Shown piece after piece: positions 53,799 through 63,366 of a DNA stretch of 64,000 bases. Each line of letters starts with the position of its first letter. The stretch's first letter is position 1. The DNA is taken from contig NZ_JBAXHI010000004.1 of NCBI RefSeq assembly GCF_037138995.1, positions 1 through 64,000 on the forward strand, given 5' to 3'. Source of the DNA: Chlorohelix sp037138995. GTDB taxonomy: Bacteria; Chloroflexota; Chloroflexia; Chloroheliales; Chloroheliaceae. Under the pieces are notes generated by a model. The model had not been told where the DNA came from, made no database searches, and was given only the letters and a program-made list of their open reading frames with translations. The position numbers were made by a program, and so were the translations under genes.

Positions 53799-54275
53799 AT
53801 GAGCGAGTTGACCCATTTTAATGAAGAAGGACGCGCCCGCATGGTGGATGTGTCCGAAAAAGCAATTACAGACCGCCGCGCGGTGGCACGCGGTACAGTA
53901 GTGATGCAACCTGAAACCTTGCAACTTATCAGGGAAGGGCGCGTGAAGAAGGGCGATGTGCTGGCAGTAGCGCAGGTAGCCGGGATTATGGCTGCAAAAA
54001 AAACTCATGAAATTATCCCTATGTGCCACCCACTACTCTTGAGCGGGATTAATCTTCGCTTTGAACTGGACGATTCCAAAAACGCAGTTTTGATTGAGGC
54101 AGAAGTGAAAACTACCAGCCAAACCGGAGTTGAGATGGAAGCTCTTACGGCTGTTAGCGCGGCTGCTCTGACCATCTACGATATGGTAAAAGCGGTTGAC
54201 CGCGCTATGAGTATTGAGAATATTAGGTTGGTTCATAAGAGCGGCGGCAAATCCGGTACATTTGAAGCCCAATAA
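53799..54275 (+). CDS. moaC: cyclic pyranopterin monophosphate synthase MoaC
   Basis: Molybdenum cofactor synthesis: forms cyclic pyranopterin monophosphate from the MoaA product. At 158 residues the length is normal. Signatures: THFNEEGRARMVDVSEKAIT, RAVARGTVVMQPETL, the active-site stretch AKKTHEIIPMCHPLLLSGIN, SQTGVEMEALTAVSAAALTI, YDMVKAVDRAMSIENIRLV, and KSGGKSG at the end. No other moa gene is present in the window. It is monocistronic by position: a terminator lies upstream and an IS scar downstream. Confidence 0.96.
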   Translation: MSELTHFNEEGRARMVDVSEKAITDRRAVARGTVVMQPETLQLIREGRVKKGDVLAVAQVAGIMAAKKTHEIIPMCHPLLLSGINLRFELDDSKNAVLIEAEVKTTSQTGVEMEALTAVSAAALTIYDMVKAVDRAMSIENIRLVHKSGGKSGTFEAQ

Positions 54276-54289
54276 GGCACGCCCAGTTG

Positions 54290-54447
54290 TCAATACACAG
54301 AATTCGGAGGTGCAGACTGATGAGTTCGCTGCTCGTTATAGAATCGGCTGTATTCCCCGATAATTTGATGTGCCTCTTTCGGGCTTTCAAATTCATTTAG
54401 TAACACATACTTATATTTAATCGTCCGCCACAAACATAGCGTGCTAC
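54290..54447 (-). pseudogene. IS3-family transposase (orfB) C-terminal remnant
   Basis: On the minus strand the frame ending at the stop 54292-54290 reads WRTIKYKYVLLNEFESPKEA, then HQIIGEYSRFYNEQRTHQSA and PPNSVY. This is the end of the IS3 DDE integrase core ('F-W-R-x-L-K-Y-E ... E-A-x-x-x-I-x-x-Y-I-x-F-Y-N-x-x-R-x-HQSL'), including the last catalytic Glu region. Just upstream RGS is followed by a gap where 'DNA-x-x-E' should be, then stops. No inverted ends were found, so the element is dead. Confidence 0.75.
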
Positions 54448-54628
54448 CTCTGCATTGCTAGGCACTCCCCTTTTTGAAACGCTACCAGCTTTTATGGCAT
54501 ATATCCTCTAAAAAGTTTGAATTGATAATTAGCCATATCCGGGCTTTCACCTTTAATAACTCTTTCATTGGAAATGAATACACTGGCATAAAGCTCTAAT
54601 CTCTGTTTTTCAATTGGCAGGAATATTC

Positions 54629-57600
54629 ATGCGGCAGGCAATAGAACAAAGTAAAACAGCAGCAAAATTAGAAATAATTGCCAAACACCCTTCTAGGAAG
54701 GATTTGGTTTTCTTATTCATCGCTATATTCTTGGTGATGTCATATATTGCGCCACGCTGGAGCGATTGGAATCAAAACTCCAGAGTAAACCTTGTACGCG
54801 CTATTGTGGACAAGGGTACTGTGCAGATTGACGCTTTCATTGCCAACACAGGTGATTATGCTTTTTATAATGGGCATTATTACTCTGATAAACCACCCGG
54901 TCCCGCCTTAGCAGGGGTGCTACCTTACGCTGCGCTGAAAATGGCGCTTAGCAATCCATTGGCGGACAAGGCGTTGGAGATTGCAGGTAATTCCAGAACT
55001 TTCAGTCAAAGCTTTAGTGAGGGCAGCAACACTGGAACACAACTTACTACATCGCGTGACAAACTAATCGGAGCATTGGCAAGAATAGTTTTGGCAATGT
55101 TTTTGGTTTCGATTCCAGTTTCGATTATGGCATGCTTATTTTTGGTGTGGGCTTGCGAATTAACCGGGCGTTATTGGGCAAGCCTTGCGCTGAGCCTTGC
55201 GCTCATATTTGGCACAACACTATTCCCCTATAGTTCAATGTTTTATAACCATGCCCTGACAGCCGCGCTTTTATTCAGCGGGTTCTTCCTGTTATATCGT
55301 TTGCAAAATAGTAAAGGTCAACCCGGTTGGTTAATACTTTCGGGCTTTCTGCTGGGTTTCAGTATCATTTCACAATACGAGACAGTTCTGATAGCTGCGG
55401 TGCTTGGATTATATTCGTTGGCTACAGTGGAACGCTTGCATTGGCTCCACCGTATTTTGTGGATTGCAATCGGGATATTACCCTCTGTTATAATTTTGGT
55501 TGCCTATGATTTGGTAGCCTTTGGCACACCCTTTCCGGTGGGTTATTCATACTCAACTCTTTGGTTGGATCGCCATTCACAAGGCTTTATGAGCCTTACT
55601 CTCCCTCACCTTGAAGCATTATGGGGGATAACCTTCAGCCAGTTTCGAGGTATTTTCCTCTTATCGCCATTCTTGCTACTGGCAATTCCGGGTTTTTATT
55701 ATGGCTTGCGTAATGTCGGTAATCGTTTGGAAGCAATCGTATGCCTTTGGGCATCTGCCGCTTTCCTAACTTTCAATTCGAGTTCCATAATGTGGGCAGG
55801 CGGTCATGCCTTTGGTCCCCGCTATATCGTCAGTTGCCTTCCTTTTATGAGCTTCGGCATAGTATTTTTGCTTAAAGAAGCAGCAAAAGAAAAATGGAAG
55901 TTTGCGGGATTTTGGTTTGGCATACCGGCAGTGTTTTCAGTATTGGTGGTAATGTTCGGCTCAATTGCCGGAAGAAATTGGCCTTCTGATGAGTTTGAAA
56001 ACCCTGTAAGAGATTTTCTTTTACCTGAATTACTATCCGGGAATCTTGCTAGAAATCCCGGTACTGCCCTCGGATTAAAAGGATTTTACAGTTTTCTTCC
56101 TCTACTCTTGGCGCTATGTATCTTATACCTTCTTTTATATCGTTTAAAGAAGCCACGCCGCCGCATGAAAGTTACATCTGAAAATAACTTGATAGGTTTT
56201 CAAAGTGCCGTTGAAGTCAAGCAATATGAGCTTATACCTATGGGAAAATCGAAGCCAAGTTTTATAGGTCGCTTCTGGCTAAACGGAAAATGGCTGGTTA
56301 CTCTAGTAACAACGCTCGTTATACTTTTTTCTACCTTGCCTTATCTGTTCGGCTACCTTAGAACTCCGCCAAATAAAACATTTATGGGGATTATGTTGGA
56401 TGTGCCAGATACGACCCAGTATTGGGCATGGATGCGAAGCTTTGGAGATAGCTGGATTATTGGCAACCCGCTTACACCTGAGAAAAACGACCCGGCGTTT
56501 TTTAACTTGCTATGGCTGATACTTGGAAAAGCACAGTTTATTATCGGCATTGGGCAAGAGTGGGTTTACCAGCTTTTTCGCATCTTCTCGATAGTATTCT
56601 TCAGTTTAATGCTATGGCGCTTCACGCGCTTTGTTTTTAACAGCCCTCTCTCTAGGAACACCGCTTATCTGCTAGTAATGTTCGGCTGCGGATGGGGTTG
56701 GCTTCCGATACTGATAAAACAATTCTCAGGAACACTTTCCAACCCTCTCGCTGTATTTGTATCAGAGCCGAATACTTTCCTGTCAGCGCTGGCAAATCCC
56801 CATCTGATTTTTTCTGCCAGTTTGATTCTATGGATTTTCCAACTCGTACTATTGGCGAGTGAGGAAAGTAACCTTAAATATGCTGTAGGGGCAGGCTTTA
56901 TCGCTTTAATACTCGGTCTGGAACATGCCTACGACCTTTTAATAGTGTACAGCGTGATAGGTTTATTCTGGTTCAGCCATATGTGGCTTAAGCATAGCTT
57001 TGACGTTTTATGGTTTAAAATTTGCCTTATTATCGGTCTGCTTTCAGCTTTCCCCTCAATTTATTTTACTTATATCACGATTACCAATCCTACGTGGAAG
57101 GGTGTTCTGGCGCAATACGGAAACGCAGGTGTATTTACTCCAGACCCGTTTAATTTGCTAATATTGTTAGGACCTTTGCTTTTGCTGGCATTCTACGCCC
57201 TAACATTAAAAGCTCCCGCAGTAAAAGAAAGTAATATTTCGGAATACTCTCAGTACCGAATGCGATTAGTCAAAATCTGGTTTATCGCAGGGTGTTTTCT
57301 CATTTATATTCCCGCCAATTTTCAAATCAAAATGCTGAATGGCTGGCAAGTTCCCCTATTTATGCTAACAATAGTGGCAATTATCCCTCTAGCGAAAAGG
57401 CTTCACGCTGCCATTGATAAAATTTCAGTTAATGATTGGGCAAAAATACTTTGCGTTGGCGCGATTCTGATAGCTTTGCCTACTACTATTTATCTTTTCA
57501 GTTGGCGTTTTGTAGATTTAAACCGTGTTACAGCGCCCTATTATCTGGAGCGAGATGAATTATCTGCAATGAACTGGTTGGAACAGCGCAATAAGCCGCC

Positions 57601-57928
57601 TGAAATTGTACTAGCTTCCGAAACGCTGGGTTATTACATTGCACCCAAAACCGGAAACCGCCCTTTTCTGGCACATTGGGCAATGACCTTAGACTATTAC
57701 ACAAAACGAACGTTAGTAGCAGAAGTAATGAATCCTGCTACAACTTCAACTAGACGAGCAGAAATTCTCAAAGAATACAAGGTTACATACATCCTCTATG
57801 GCTCTGAGGATAAAAAACTTTCACCTGCACTGGATGACCCGAACTTGCAAAAGGTTTTTTCCTCAATCGGTGCGGACATCTATTTATATACGCCGTTGGT
57901 ATCTAGTGCGGGAGGTAATCGGGTATGA
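54629..57928 (+). CDS. large membrane protein with two GT-C-like glycosyltransferase modules
   Basis: About 1099 residues from ATG 54629, where AGGAAT is close by (a TTG at 54614 is possible). Module one (about 25-510) has the external-loop sequence SDWNQNSRVNLVRAIVDKGT, VQIDAFIANTGDYAFY and GHYYSDKPPGPALAGVLPYA, typical of ArnT/PMT-like GT-C enzymes, with about 11 spans. A basic cytosolic linker (about 505-555) joins module two, also about 11 spans, with its own acidic first loop PDTTQYWAWMRSFGDSWIIG. The C-terminal part (about 985-1099) is a soluble alpha/beta tail. Donor sugars are presumably polyprenyl-linked. It overlaps the next GT4 gene by four bases (ATGA) and leads the 54.6-61.9 kb glycan operon. 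Confidence 0.75.
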   Translation: MRQAIEQSKTAAKLEIIAKHPSRKDLVFLFIAIFLVMSYIAPRWSDWNQNSRVNLVRAIVDKGTVQIDAFIANTGDYAFYNGHYYSDKPPGPALAGVLPYAALKMALSNPLADKALEIAGNSRTFSQSFSEGSNTGTQLTTSRDKLIGALARIVLAMFLVSIPVSIMACLFLVWACELTGRYWASLALSLALIFGTTLFPYSSMFYNHALTAALLFSGFFLLYRLQNSKGQPGWLILSGFLLGFSIISQYETVLIAAVLGLYSLATVERLHWLHRILWIAIGILPSVIILVAYDLVAFGTPFPVGYSYSTLWLDRHSQGFMSLTLPHLEALWGITFSQFRGIFLLSPFLLLAIPGFYYGLRNVGNRLEAIVCLWASAAFLTFNSSSIMWAGGHAFGPRYIVSCLPFMSFGIVFLLKEAAKEKWKFAGFWFGIPAVFSVLVVMFGSIAGRNWPSDEFENPVRDFLLPELLSGNLARNPGTALGLKGFYSFLPLLLALCILYLLLYRLKKPRRRMKVTSENNLIGFQSAVEVKQYELIPMGKSKPSFIGRFWLNGKWLVTLVTTLVILFSTLPYLFGYLRTPPNKTFMGIMLDVPDTTQYWAWMRSFGDSWIIGNPLTPEKNDPAFFNLLWLILGKAQFIIGIGQEWVYQLFRIFSIVFFSLMLWRFTRFVFNSPLSRNTAYLLVMFGCGWGWLPILIKQFSGTLSNPLAVFVSEPNTFLSALANPHLIFSASLILWIFQLVLLASEESNLKYAVGAGFIALILGLEHAYDLLIVYSVIGLFWFSHMWLKHSFDVLWFKICLIIGLLSAFPSIYFTYITITNPTWKGVLAQYGNAGVFTPDPFNLLILLGPLLLLAFYALTLKAPAVKESNISEYSQYRMRLVKIWFIAGCFLIYIPANFQIKMLNGWQVPLFMLTIVAIIPLAKRLHAAIDKISVNDWAKILCVGAILIALPTTIYLFSWRFVDLNRVTAPYYLERDELSAMNWLEQRNKPPEIVLASETLGYYIAPKTGNRPFLAHWAMTLDYYTKRTLVAEVMNPATTSTRRAEILKEYKVTYILYGSEDKKLSPALDDPNLQKVFSSIGADIYLYTPLVSSAGGNRV

Positions 57929-59082
57929 GAATTGGGATTGACGCACGTTATCTGTCACATGGTCTGGTTGGAGGTGTCCATACCTACGTTTTTAATTTAA
58001 TTCAAGAACTTGCAAGACTCGACACTACCGACCAGTTTTTTCTGTATGCTGATACCAAACGACCTTTTGAACTGCAAAACTTGCCCCACAATTTTACCTT
58101 GAAACTCTTGCCTTGGCGCAACAAACTGGATAGCCTGAAAATAGACGCATTCTTCTCAAGATACATTGCTGAAGATAAACTCGATGTTATCCATTTTCCA
58201 GCAAATTATGGGTTAGGTCCGCAGGGAGTAGCTACACTCATAACGCTTCATGATGCCTTGAATATTTTCCCGGTCTGGGAATCCATCAAACGGGAACTGA
58301 AAAAGCCAAAAGCGATAGCTCAAATCCTGTATCTTCAAGGGTTCACCCGATTGTCTGGGCGAAGAGCAACCCGCTTTGTAACCGTATCGGGCTGGTCAGC
58401 CAGCAATATTGCAGAAGTGAGTCGTGGGAAAATCCCGCACCAAAACATCGAGGTAATTCATTCCGCCCCTGCCGCTCATTTTCGGGTTGTCGAAAATATA
58501 CAGACGCTTGAGGAAGCTAAACGCCGCTTGCAATTACCGAGTAAATTTGTGCTGGCGGACGGCTTGAAAAATCCGGGAGTTATTTTACGCGCATGGGAGT
58601 TATTACCTGAGAACTTACGAAATGAGTACCGAATTGTATTTTTCAGTCGCAAACCAGAACTATTACCGATAGCGATGGAGGCAATTCGGGCAAATAAGGC
58701 ACAGCATCTAATCCGACCGAAGAATGAGGATTTGGTAGCGCTTTATAACCTTGCGACATTGTTTCTTTTTCCTTCTTGGATTGAGGGTTTTGGCTTGCCT
58801 ATTCTGGAGGCAATGGCATGTGGAGCGCCGGTTATAGCCTCAGATAGAGGCTCAATTCCAGAAATCGGTAGCAAAGCAGCCTACTATCATGATGCCGAAG
58901 ATGAAGTCTCCCTAGCGCGTTTGCTTGAACAAGCGCTAACCTCTCCAGAAAAGCGAAAAGAGATGCAGACACGCGGATACAAACGCGCTGCTGAATTTAG
59001 CTGGCGAAAAACAGCGGAAGAACACTACTTTACTTATAAAAAGCTGGCAAAAATCCCTAGCCCTGCTTTAGCGATTGGATAG
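57925..59082 (+). CDS. GT4 family glycosyltransferase
   Basis: 385 residues, GT-B fold. The N-terminal acceptor domain starts MRIGIDARYLSHGLVGGVHT. The C-terminal donor domain has LVALYNLATLFLFPSWIEGF, then GLPILEAMACGAPVIASDRG, with the EX7E pair that binds the nucleotide sugar. It makes sugar linkages on a lipid-linked glycan at the cytosolic face; donor and acceptor are unknown. ATG overlaps the upstream stop as ATGA. It lies ten bases ahead of the flippase gene. Confidence 0.85.
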   Translation: MRIGIDARYLSHGLVGGVHTYVFNLIQELARLDTTDQFFLYADTKRPFELQNLPHNFTLKLLPWRNKLDSLKIDAFFSRYIAEDKLDVIHFPANYGLGPQGVATLITLHDALNIFPVWESIKRELKKPKAIAQILYLQGFTRLSGRRATRFVTVSGWSASNIAEVSRGKIPHQNIEVIHSAPAAHFRVVENIQTLEEAKRRLQLPSKFVLADGLKNPGVILRAWELLPENLRNEYRIVFFSRKPELLPIAMEAIRANKAQHLIRPKNEDLVALYNLATLFLFPSWIEGFGLPILEAMACGAPVIASDRGSIPEIGSKAAYYHDAEDEVSLARLLEQALTSPEKRKEMQTRGYKRAAEFSWRKTAEEHYFTYKKLAKIPSPALAIG

Positions 59083-59091
59083 GTTTCAAAA

Positions 59092-60549
59092 TTGGTTGTC
59101 CGAAACTCTCTGTACAATCTGGCAGCACAAATAGCCATAAAGTTGGTTTCTTTTGGCTTTATGATTTTTGTTGTACGGCAGTTAGGAAAGATTGAATTTG
59201 GCAAGTACGCCATCGCTACTTCTTTTGTCGCTGTGCTGATGGTACTTTGCGATTTGGGGTTGGGCAGTTATGTAAGCAGGGAAGTAGCAAGAGATATAAA
59301 GCGGGCTGAAGAATTGCTCGGCAATATGATTGCGCTGCGTTTTATTCTGGCAACTATTTTTATCGTATTTACTACCGGTAGCGCATGGGCAATCGGCTAT
59401 TCATCCGATATAATTCTGGCAATTCTTTTGGGTAGCTCCAGCCAATTACTATTTGCGGTGCAAAGTAGCCTTGATTCAGTTTTGATAGGTTCGCAACGGC
59501 TTGGCGCATCAGCCTTTGCCAACCTTGCCAATCAAATAGTGCTGGTGTTTTCAGGGGTAATAATACTACTCTTGGGTTTTGGTTTTATTGGTCTAAGCGT
59601 AGCCTCTTTACTAGGAATTCTGGCAGCTACTGTTCTAAATAGCCTGACAATTCGAAAGCGAATAGGTAATATTCGGCTTGTATTTTCGCCTAAAAATTGG
59701 TTTTCAATGGTGCGAAAGGGGTTGCCCTTTGGTATTAATCAATTTGCTCTATCCATGTCATATCGGTTAGATAGTTTGATATTGGGCTGGTGCTGGAACA
59801 ACGCAGTGGTAGGCATGTATGGAGCGGCTTACAACCTAATATTTACCCTGACAACCCTTTCCAACAGCATCAATCTAGCTTTATTCCCCTATATGAGTCG
59901 CCAATTCGCGCAGAACCCGGAAATTGCCCGAAAAAACTTTGGTAATTATATACGCTACTTGTTAATGCTTTCCTTGCCTATGGCTACAATCGGTTGCGTG
60001 CTGGCAGAACCGCTGGCACATCTGCTCTTTTCGGCAAGCTATACCGATAGCGGCAAGGCACTGGCAATTCTAGTTTGGGCTTTACCCTTGATGTTCCTTA
60101 ACGAGTTATTGGGCTATATAGCGGCTACTGTTGGAATGGAGCGTCAGATGGCGACCATTCGAGTAGTCAATGCTATAAGCAATATTGGCATGAATATTCT
60201 TGTTATTCCAATTTATGGATTGATAGGAGCAAGCATCACCACTGTTGTTACTGAAGCAATTGGCTTAACACAGTTTATATGGCTCATGCGAAGTAAAAAA
60301 GTGTTTTCTAACTCAAAAATGCACTTGTTCAAAATTGGAGTAGCAGCTACGCTGGCAGGATTAATGGGTTACCTAAGCGCAGGGCTTCCGGTATTACTGG
60401 CGGGACTAACAGGGTTGTTGGTATATCTGGCGGGTCTGATTCTAACAGGTTCTATCAATAGCACTGAGATAAAATTAGTATTAACCGCAATAACCCATAA
60501 AAATAAACCCAAGATTGAGGGGAATGCTTTATCCAGACAGGAAATATAG
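59092..60549 (+). CDS. Wzx-type polysaccharide flippase
   Basis: 485 residues with 12-14 membrane spans, MVF/MATE-like. It begins VVRNSLYNLAAQIAIKLVSF and FVVRQLGKIEFGKYAIATSF, the usual first two spans of O-antigen/teichoic flippases. VRKGLPFGINQFALSMSYRL and YGAAYNLIFTLTTLSNSINL mark the middle. It should move undecaprenyl-linked glycan units across the membrane. A TTG start at 59092 is used; no ATG is better placed. It is embedded between two GT4 genes. Confidence 0.85.
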   Translation: MVVRNSLYNLAAQIAIKLVSFGFMIFVVRQLGKIEFGKYAIATSFVAVLMVLCDLGLGSYVSREVARDIKRAEELLGNMIALRFILATIFIVFTTGSAWAIGYSSDIILAILLGSSSQLLFAVQSSLDSVLIGSQRLGASAFANLANQIVLVFSGVIILLLGFGFIGLSVASLLGILAATVLNSLTIRKRIGNIRLVFSPKNWFSMVRKGLPFGINQFALSMSYRLDSLILGWCWNNAVVGMYGAAYNLIFTLTTLSNSINLALFPYMSRQFAQNPEIARKNFGNYIRYLLMLSLPMATIGCVLAEPLAHLLFSASYTDSGKALAILVWALPLMFLNELLGYIAATVGMERQMATIRVVNAISNIGMNILVIPIYGLIGASITTVVTEAIGLTQFIWLMRSKKVFSNSKMHLFKIGVAATLAGLMGYLSAGLPVLLAGLTGLLVYLAGLILTGSINSTEIKLVLTAITHKNKPKIEGNALSRQEI

Positions 60550-60552
60550 CTT

Positions 60553-61926
60553 ATGAAATTTCTAGTTGTTTCTCATCACTTGCCGCCCAACTATAAATCG
60601 GGCGCTGAGTTATATGCGTTCCGACAAGCCCTCTGGTTACAAAATAAAGGCAATATTGTTAGGGCTGTCTGTGTTGAGGATATAGAAGCGCCGGTATCTG
60701 CGCTAGAAGTAAAACAAGATAATTACATGGGGCTGGATATTGAGCGCCTTTATTTTAACCGCCTTTCCTACCCAAACCCTTTAGAAGCGAGTCACTATAA
60801 TCCTGAGATAAGGGACTGGATGGAAAACTTTCTCAGGGAGTATAAACCAGACCTGATGCTGGTTAATGCTTGTTATCTGTTGGGAGTGGGAATACTGGAA
60901 GCTGCCAAAAAATGTGGCGTACCGGTGGTACTTACCCTGCACGATTTCTGGTTCTTATGCCAGCGTATTAATCTGATGAAACCAGATGGCAGTCTTTGTG
61001 ATGGGAATGTCACCGGTGAAGATTGTGCCCTTTGTCTTGCAAACGACAAACGACGCTATTTAGTCGCAGATCAATATAGTGGAAATAGAGTCGGGAAAAT
61101 CATGGTTCAAGGGGCACGATCAGGATTTACTCCATTATCATGGCTTCTAGGTGGTACTGAAAAAATAGAAACATTAACCCAAAGACGAATTCGGTTAAAA
61201 AAAGCTTTTGATAGTGTACAAGCAATTATAGCTCCGTCATCTCAGCTTAAACAGATGTTTATAAAGAATGGATTTACCTCAGAGAAAATTCAACATTGTC
61301 GTATTGGTCTTGATCAGGAAAAAATAAAAGCCTTAGAAGTTGCAAAGCAAACTAAAAACTCGAAAAGAATTAAACCTGGTCTTCATATAGGATTTCTCGG
61401 GCAGGTATTACCTCATAAAGGACTCGATGTGTTGTTGGAGGCATTCAGGCATCTCTCACAACCTGATATTATTCTTACTATTTACGGACCAATGGGTCGA
61501 GATAAATCGTATGAGAAAAAAATCAAGGAATTGGTCAGCAAAGATACTCGAATCAAATTTGCTGGCACCTATTTACCCGAAGAGCTGACAAAAATTATGT
61601 CAGAACTTGACACAGTTATTGTGCCTTCCGTTTGCTATGAAAACTCACCACTGGTAATTCTCGAAGCTCAGGCTGCCGGTGTCCCGGTAATAGCTTCTAA
61701 TTTGGGCGGTATGGCAGAATTGGTAAAGCATGAGAAAAATGGCTTGCTTTTTGAACGAGGTAATCCCCGCGATTTGGCTGCTCAAATTACGAAATTACTT
61801 GAACAGGATTCTTTGCTGGAACAACTAAGGACAGGAGCCATTCAGGTTAAAACTCTGGATGAAGAATTTTCTGAATTAACGAAGATTTATCAAGATGTGC
61901 TACAAAATTACATAGTGGTGAGGTAA
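60553..61926 (+). CDS. GT4 family glycosyltransferase with extended N-terminal domain
   Basis: 457 residues. The N-terminal domain begins MKFLVVSHHLPPNYKSGAEL and carries a Cys-rich insert (SLCDGNVTGEDCALCLAND) like a small metal-binding loop, plus VVLTLHDFWFLCQRINLM. The C-terminal donor domain has IGFLGQVLPHKGLDVLLEAF, YENSPLVILEAQAAGVPVIA and SNLGGMAELVKHEKNGLLFE. The HDFWFLC insert recurs in GT4 enzymes of this type. The gene ends just before a bidirectional terminator, so it closes the plus-strand glycan operon. Confidence 0.85.
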   Translation: MKFLVVSHHLPPNYKSGAELYAFRQALWLQNKGNIVRAVCVEDIEAPVSALEVKQDNYMGLDIERLYFNRLSYPNPLEASHYNPEIRDWMENFLREYKPDLMLVNACYLLGVGILEAAKKCGVPVVLTLHDFWFLCQRINLMKPDGSLCDGNVTGEDCALCLANDKRRYLVADQYSGNRVGKIMVQGARSGFTPLSWLLGGTEKIETLTQRRIRLKKAFDSVQAIIAPSSQLKQMFIKNGFTSEKIQHCRIGLDQEKIKALEVAKQTKNSKRIKPGLHIGFLGQVLPHKGLDVLLEAFRHLSQPDIILTIYGPMGRDKSYEKKIKELVSKDTRIKFAGTYLPEELTKIMSELDTVIVPSVCYENSPLVILEAQAAGVPVIASNLGGMAELVKHEKNGLLFERGNPRDLAAQITKLLEQDSLLEQLRTGAIQVKTLDEEFSELTKIYQDVLQNYIVVR

Positions 61927-61944
61927 ATATAATAGTAAGATAAA

Positions 61945-61986
61945 AGAAAAAGCCCTCGAATCAATTCTGATTCAAAGGCTTTTTCT
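61945..61986. terminator. bidirectional terminator between the GT4 gene and the methyltransferase gene
   Basis: AGAAAAAGCC (61945-61954) pairs with GGCTTTTTCT (61977-61986), with GAATCA (61958-61963) and TGATTC (61968-61973) extending the stem inward. The A/T-rich outer stem provides a T-run on either strand. Confidence 0.8.
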
Positions 61987-62032
61987 ATTATCTATTTTAG
62001 CTTATAGAATACAACAACGTAAAATCATGATT

Positions 62033-62989
62033 TTATAAACTTAAAGAAGGTACTAGAATCTTCTGGAGAATTATCGCAGCAGGTAATACGGCTCTCTGCC
62101 CTTGATTGTTAAATAATTCCTTTTCCAAATTCCAGAATTGGTAGCTATCGTTTGGTGAGAGCGCGTACAAATCTTTTGGGAATGTCAGCCTGCTTTTCAC
62201 TTCTTCACAACTATCTAGAAGAATTGGTAATATATCTTGCTCCAGATGTGATGCTTCAAAGCATTGGTTTGCACTGCGAGGTTGCCGCGCTAAACCATCC
62301 TTTACTATTTGGCGAGCCTGCAATTTGCGAGACACACCTCCAGTGATTTCTTTTAGCTTTCCTTTTTTTATTAGTGTGAATAATCGTTTTAAATAATATA
62401 TTAATCGGTATGAATCAGAATTCTCTTGTGTGGGAGTATAATCCACAGTGAGGACAAGAATGCCACCGGGTTTGAGTACACGAATCAATTCTTTTATTGC
62501 TACTTGGTCGGAAGGGGCTGGAATATGCTCTAACACAGAGATACATGAAATGGCGTTAAATGAAGAGTCGGGGTAAGATAATAAGGTTAAATCCTGATAA
62601 GAATAATTTACCTGCGATCCATATATTTTCTCAGGGTGTAACTCCTTCAATTTTTGAATTAACCCTTTGTTTCCATCACATGCTTCGGCTACTACACCTT
62701 TATTTGCTAGTATATGAGACAAAGGTGTAACTCCACTGCCCGCATCTAGAAAAGAATCGCCTGATTTTAAGTTGTCCAATAGGGCATCAAGTGCGAAAGA
62801 ATATTCGAGTTTACGGAAAGGCCAGCGGCAAACTTGTAAATATTGTGGGATTTCAGAAATTCCTGCTACTTCATCCTTATGTATATTGAAATATTGCTCA
62901 AGCTGATCTAGATGCGGTTCAAAGAATTGCTCGAATAATGTTGATTTTTCTTGAATAGAAGCTTTAGTCTCAGCCCATAAAACATGCAT
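62033..62989 (-). CDS. SAM-dependent class I methyltransferase
   Basis: 318 residues, cytosolic. The Rossmann fold has the SAM loop DSFLDAGSGVTPLSHILANK, the motif II region VVAEACDGNKGLI, and the post-core AISCISVLEHIPAPSDQVAI, ELIRVLKPGGILVLTVDYTP (Methyltransf_11 type). The C-terminal ~100 residues are not conserved. Position next to glycan genes suggests it modifies a sugar or lipid of the surface polymer, but this is only context. It converges on the GT4 operon. The upstream region up to 63366 is AT-rich. Confidence 0.75.
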   Translation of the reverse strand: MHVLWAETKASIQEKSTLFEQFFEPHLDQLEQYFNIHKDEVAGISEIPQYLQVCRWPFRKLEYSFALDALLDNLKSGDSFLDAGSGVTPLSHILANKGVVAEACDGNKGLIQKLKELHPEKIYGSQVNYSYQDLTLLSYPDSSFNAISCISVLEHIPAPSDQVAIKELIRVLKPGGILVLTVDYTPTQENSDSYRLIYYLKRLFTLIKKGKLKEITGGVSRKLQARQIVKDGLARQPRSANQCFEASHLEQDILPILLDSCEEVKSRLTFPKDLYALSPNDSYQFWNLEKELFNNQGQRAVLPAAIILQKILVPSLSL

Positions 62990-63366
62990 ATGTTATATGC
63001 TCCTTTGCTCGAATGAAGAATTCAGCAATATATTATTCTTCAATCCTAAATACTTATACAAACGATAATTTATAATATTTTAGCTTCATGTTCTTTAGAT
63101 ATTTGTGAAAACCAAAATGATATTAATGAGAGTTTATTAATGACTTCTGTTTGAATTAATTCCGAACTATTTTGGAATTATAAAAACTGTTCATCCCATA
63201 AAAACGGGAGTGCCTATTTTAGGAGATGTGATTTTTTATCCCGCCAAATTCCTGAGGTGCATAAAAAGAACCAAAAAAGTTTTTTAGAACTACTTCCTTA
63301 GAGTTATATATTAGGTACTCCCTGTAAAAATAGGCAGCTTAATGAGAAACCTCAACTAACGCCATA
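62990..63366. other. AT-rich intergenic region (377 bases)
   Basis: Between two minus-strand genes. It contains an inverted repeat TGCCTATTTT (63211-63220) / AAAATAGGCA (63327-63336) about 106 bases apart, with GGGAG and CTCCC flanking. No gene or RNA was recognised; it should hold the promoter of the methyltransferase gene. Confidence 0.4.
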
